Shown one piece after another: positions 60,777 through 64,000 of a stretch of DNA of 64,000 nt. The stretch is from contig URJZ01000001.1 in the NCBI GenBank assembly GCA_900548305.1, positions 62,001 through 126,000 on the forward strand, in the 5' to 3' direction. Both the position numbers and the translations under genes were made by a program. This stretch comes from an uncultured Oscillospiraceae bacterium. Lineage in GTDB: Bacteria; Bacillota; Clostridia; Oscillospirales; Acutalibacteraceae. The notes under the pieces are model-generated. The model was not told where the DNA came from and did not search any database. It was given only the letters and a program-made list of their open reading frames with translations. Within the stretch, counting starts at the first letter, position 1; each line of letters begins with the position of its first letter.

Positions 60777-61784
60777 TTATTTAATTGACTCATATACTGC
60801 AACTGCACAAGCAACGGTTGCACCAACCATTGGGTTATTGCCCATACCCATAAGTCCCATCATTTCAACGTGAGCAGGAACAGAAGAAGAACCTGCAAAC
60901 TGAGCGTCTCCATGCATACGACCCATAGAGTCTGTCAAACCGTAAGATGCAGGACCCGCAGCCATATTATCAGGATGTAAAGTACGTCCTGTACCACCGC
61001 CGGAAGCAACAGAAAAATAACGTTTGTTATTTTCAATTGCCCATTTCTTATAGGTACCTGCAACCAAATGTTGGAAACGAGTTGGGTTGGTAGAGTTACC
61101 TGTGATGGAAACATCTACACCCTCGTGTTTCATAATTGCTACGCCTTCCAATACATCGTCTGCGCCATAGCATTTTACAAGTGCACGTTCTCCATCTGAA
61201 AAAGCACGTTCACTTACTACATTTAATTCTCCTGTTTTAAAGTTATACTCTGTTTCCACACAAGTAAAACCATTAATTCTAGAGATGATGTATGCAGCGT
61301 CTTTTCCTAAACCATTTAGAATTACGCGCAAAGGTTTTTTTCTTGCTTTATTTGCAGTTCTTGCTATACCGATTGCACCCTCAGCAGCCGCAAATGACTC
61401 GTGACCTGCCAAAAATGCAAAACACTCTGTTTCTTCTCTCAGTAACATAGCGCCCAGATTACCATGACCCAAGCCAACATTTCTTTGTTCTGCAACAGAA
61501 CCCGGAACACAAAACGCTTCCAATCCGATACCGATTGCTTCTGCAGCCTCGGAAGCGGAAGTAACGCCTTTTTTCAACGCAATTGCACTGCCCAAAGTAT
61601 ATGCCCAACTTGCATTCTCAAATGCAATGGGTTGAACCTCTTTTACAATTTTATATGGGTCGAACCCTCTGTCTTGACAAAGAGTGCGCGCCTCTTCGAG
61701 ACTGGCAAGGCCATACTCGGCAAGACACTGTTCTATTTTGGCAATTCTTCTTTCTTTGCCTTCAAACATGACATCGTTAGCCAT
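60777..61784 (-). CDS. GGGtGRT family protein
   Basis: The 335-residue soluble protein carries the name-giving motif SGGGTGRTLHPDN near residue 270 and further conserved blocks (VPGSVAEQRNVGLGHGNLGA, FLAGHESFAAAEGAIG, LNGLGKDAAYIISRING). It has no recognised catalytic domain. It is paired with the NifU-like gene upstream (29-base gap); the two occur together in anaerobic Firmicutes and some archaea as far as I know, with no established function. A role in iron-sulfur or metal-cofactor handling is inferred from the partner. Confidence 0.88.
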   Translation of the reverse strand: MANDVMFEGKERRIAKIEQCLAEYGLASLEEARTLCQDRGFDPYKIVKEVQPIAFENASWAYTLGSAIALKKGVTSASEAAEAIGIGLEAFCVPGSVAEQRNVGLGHGNLGAMLLREETECFAFLAGHESFAAAEGAIGIARTANKARKKPLRVILNGLGKDAAYIISRINGFTCVETEYNFKTGELNVVSERAFSDGERALVKCYGADDVLEGVAIMKHEGVDVSITGNSTNPTRFQHLVAGTYKKWAIENNKRYFSVASGGGTGRTLHPDNMAAGPASYGLTDSMGRMHGDAQFAGSSSVPAHVEMMGLMGMGNNPMVGATVACAVAVYESIK

Positions 61785-61813
61785 AGATTTTGTCCTCCTT
61801 ATGATGGTCCTTT

Positions 61814-62506
61814 TTATTCTTCACGTGGGTCAATATATTTTGCCGCACCGTCGTAACGACCATATTGACCCATATTTTTCTCATATGCTTCATTTGGTGT
61901 TACGCCATGACGAATATCTTCCAGCATTTTTCCAAGTTTTACAAAGCGATAGCCAATTACCTCGTCATTTTCATCCAATGCCAAAGAGGTTACATAGCCT
62001 TCCGCCATTTCCATATAGCGTACGCCTTTTGCTTTGGTACTGTACATGGTACCCACCTGACTGCGCAATCCTTTTCCAAGGTCTTCAAGACCTGCACCTA
62101 CCGGCAAACCATCTTCTGAAAAAGCAGTTTGGCTTCTGCCATATACAAGCTGTTGGAACAATTCGCGCATAGCAACGTTAATCGCATCGCAAACAAGGTC
62201 TGTATTTAAGCATTCCAATAAAGTTTTACCCGGAAGAATTTCCGCAGCCATTGCAGCAGAATGTGTCATACCGGAACAACCTATGGTTTCTACTAAAGCT
62301 TCTTCTACAATTCCATCCTTTACATTCAGTGTCAGTTTGCACGCACCTTGCTGCGGCGCACACCAACCTACACCATGAGAAAGACCGGAAATATCTTTAA
62401 TGTCATAGGCTTTTACCCATCTTCCTTCTTCCGGAATAGGAGCAGGTCCATGGTTTGGGCCTTTTTGAACAGTACACATACTTTCCACTTCATGGGAATA
62501 ATTCAT
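61814..62506 (-). CDS. NifU-like iron-sulfur scaffold-type protein
   Basis: The 230-residue protein resembles IscU/NifU N-terminal scaffolds in residues 40-125: HGVGWCAPQQGACKL (C49, C56), VETIGCSGMTHSAAMAAE (C77) and a later Cys99, where IscU has GCGSAIASSS. About 100 extra C-terminal residues are specific to this group. It could hold an iron-sulfur cluster or another metal. AAAGGAG precedes the start. It is the first gene of a pair with the GGGtGRT protein. Confidence 0.85.
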   Translation of the reverse strand: MNYSHEVESMCTVQKGPNHGPAPIPEEGRWVKAYDIKDISGLSHGVGWCAPQQGACKLTLNVKDGIVEEALVETIGCSGMTHSAAMAAEILPGKTLLECLNTDLVCDAINVAMRELFQQLVYGRSQTAFSEDGLPVGAGLEDLGKGLRSQVGTMYSTKAKGVRYMEMAEGYVTSLALDENDEVIGYRFVKLGKMLEDIRHGVTPNEAYEKNMGQYGRYDGAAKYIDPREE

Positions 62507-62722
62507 AATGGTACTCCTTTCACTTTTTCATTTTTCCTAAGTCAAACGCTTTGTATCTTTTATTATAAGCAATTTTCTATAGTTTCGCAATAGACGACAT
62601 GATAAATTTTAATCAAAATACATATCAAGTTCTATTGGAAAAAACTTTATTTTCAGCATGATGTATGTTATAATAATCAATATATGTCTTTGTATCAAAT
62701 TTTACTTATGATATCGATATAC

Positions 62723-62728
62723 TATAAT
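62723..62728 (+). promoter_or_regulatory. -10 element of secA
   Basis: TATAAT lies 25 bases before the secA start; a -35 box is poor (TTTTAC with a 17-base spacer). Confidence 0.45.
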
Positions 62729-62752
62729 TAAGAAATTCTTGAGGTGAAATAA

Positions 62753-64000
62753 ATGGGCTTAATGAAAGTGCTGTTTGGCAATTACAGCAAACGCGAACTG
62801 AAGCGTATACAACCTATTTGTGACCAAGTGCTCGCATTAGAGGATAAATATAAAGCAATGTCTGACTCAGAATTGCAAGCGCAAACTCCCGCATTAAAAG
62901 AACGTTTGGCAAAAGGGGAAACTTTAGATGACATTTTGCCTGATGCCTTTGCCGCTTGCAGAGAAGCTTCTGCCCGTGTATTAGGTATGCGTCACTTTCC
63001 AGTTCAAATTATTGGCGGTATTGCTCTGCACCAAGGCCGTATCAGTGAAATGAGAACTGGTGAGGGTAAAACATTGGTTGCAACCTTACCTTCTTATCTG
63101 AACGCATTAACAGGAAAAGGCGTTCATGTTGTTACAGTGAATGACTACTTAGCAAAACGTGACTCTGAATGGATGGGTAAAATCCATCGCTTTATGGGAC
63201 TTACCGTGGGTTTGATTACCCATGAACAACCAAAAGAAGCACGTAAAAAAGCATATCTTGCAGATATTACATACGGAACTAACAATGAACTGGGTTTTGA
63301 CTATCTGCGTGATAATATGGTAATTTACAAAAATGATAAAGTACAGCGCGGTCACAACTTCGCTATTGTTGACGAAGTTGACTCCATCTTAATCGACGAG
63401 GCTCGTACACCACTTATCATTTCCGGTCCAGGCGAAAAATCAACTGACCTATATGTAAAAGCAGACCGTTTTGCAAAAACATTGCATATGGTAAAAGTTG
63501 CAGAATTAAACCGAAAAGAAGACAATGATGAATTGTATTCCGAAGCAGATTTTTTGGTGGACGAAAAAGCAAAAACTGCTACTTTAACCCCAAGTGGTGT
63601 AAAAAAAGCAGAAGAATATTTTAAAGTTGAAAACCTATTGGATTCAGAAAATATTACATTGCAGCACCATATTAACCAAGCCATCAAAGCACATGGTGTT
63701 ATGCAAAAAGATATTGACTATGTGGTAAAAGGCGGAGAAGTTCTCATTGTTGATGAATTTACCGGCCGTATTATGCATGGTCGCCGCTATAATGAAGGTT
63801 TGCACCAAGCAATTGAAGCAAAAGAAGGCGTTACTGTTGCTCGTGAGAGTAAAACATTGGCAACCATTACCTTCCAAAACTTTTTCCGTTTGTATAATAA
63901 GCTGTCCGGTATGACAGGTACCGCTATGACAGAAGAAGAAGAATTCCGTGAAATTTATAATTTGGACGTTGTAGAAATTCCTACAAACCGTCCTCCAAAA
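62753..64000 (+). CDS. secA: Protein translocase subunit SecA, 3' part cut by window
   Basis: SecA is the ATPase that pushes preproteins through SecYEG. The ATG at 62753 follows GAGGTGA. The frame is open for 416 codons to the window end. Visible features include the N-terminal MGLMKVLFGNYSKRELK, QIIGGIALHQGRISEMRTGEGKT (Walker A), YGTNNELGFDYLRDNM, VDEVDSILIDEARTPL (DEAD-like Walker B) and KLSGMTGTAMTEEEEF. The remaining C-terminal half, about 400-500 residues, lies outside. It is divergent from the NifU-like gene. Confidence 0.96.
   Translation, partial: MGLMKVLFGNYSKRELKRIQPICDQVLALEDKYKAMSDSELQAQTPALKERLAKGETLDDILPDAFAACREASARVLGMRHFPVQIIGGIALHQGRISEMRTGEGKTLVATLPSYLNALTGKGVHVVTVNDYLAKRDSEWMGKIHRFMGLTVGLITHEQPKEARKKAYLADITYGTNNELGFDYLRDNMVIYKNDKVQRGHNFAIVDEVDSILIDEARTPLIISGPGEKSTDLYVKADRFAKTLHMVKVAELNRKEDNDELYSEADFLVDEKAKTATLTPSGVKKAEEYFKVENLLDSENITLQHHINQAIKAHGVMQKDIDYVVKGGEVLIVDEFTGRIMHGRRYNEGLHQAIEAKEGVTVARESKTLATITFQNFFRLYNKLSGMTGTAMTEEEEFREIYNLDVVEIPTNRPPK

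Overview
The window is AT-rich, densely packed DNA from a low-GC Gram-positive, anaerobic-type bacterium. Sequence context suggests a Clostridia member, possibly Oscillospirales/Ruminococcaceae-like, but this lineage is inferred from gene content and not tested. Supporting signs are AGGAGG-type ribosome sites with frequent GTG/TTG starts, intrinsic terminators after most genes, lipobox signal peptides, a SpoIID-type protein, LCP and Lgt-like envelope genes, a ferredoxin-linked indolepyruvate oxidoreductase, and FMN and tetrahydrofolate riboswitches. No tRNA, rRNA, CRISPR array, prophage or transposase gene was seen.

Layout. 1-2.7 kb: riboflavin synthase (cut by the window edge) and RibD behind an FMN riboswitch, then a phosphopantetheinyl transferase. 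3-8.4 kb: fructokinase with PTS enzyme I, a lipoprotein, a CNNM/CorC-type membrane protein, a small winged-helix protein and a K+ channel-like gene with an in-frame stop. 8.4-18 kb: an 11-gene minus-strand operon for an Mrp/Mbh-type antiporter module with four antiporter-like subunits and no hydrogenase subunits. 18.2-19.1 kb: THF riboswitch and FolT. 19-26.4 kb: LCP protein, GAPDH with a cysteine tail, an uncharacterised membrane protein behind citrate synthase, and a SpoIID-like protein. 26.4-30 kb: a metallo-beta-lactamase-fold protein with a cysteine-rich tail and a MORN-repeat protein. 30-36 kb: MscS, a 59-residue protein, TrmL, and the glycolytic run pgk-tpiA-gpmI. 36-43 kb: an Lgt-like protein, a DUF4190-like protein, a solute-binding lipoprotein, a nitroreductase and an ABC-F ATPase. 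43-47.5 kb: iorA-iorB-paaK-ACT for aryl-pyruvate oxidation, and an XRE regulator. 47.6-56.2 kb: a SLOG protein, an EF-G paralogue with a degenerate G domain, a 1344-residue pseudo-P-type ATPase, and RlmB. 56.8-64 kb: an OGG-type glycosylase, class II aldolase, HAD and PhzF proteins, the GGGtGRT/NifU-like pair, and SecA (cut by the window edge).

Glycolysis is spread over three loci (fba, gapA, pgk-tpiA-gpmI) together with fructose phosphorylation and PTS phosphoryl supply. Energy conservation is represented by the Mrp-like operon and by the ferredoxin-reducing IorAB module.

The most unusual items are the catalytically dead P-type ATPase with a very long charged N-terminus, the EF-G paralogue lacking its GTPase histidine, the hydrogenase-less Mbh-like operon, the MORN and cysteine-tailed MBL neighbours, and a family of near-identical promoter elements. 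That promoter family has a palindrome over the -35 box. It lies upstream of at least five unrelated minus-strand genes, and three copies share an element of about 118 bp.
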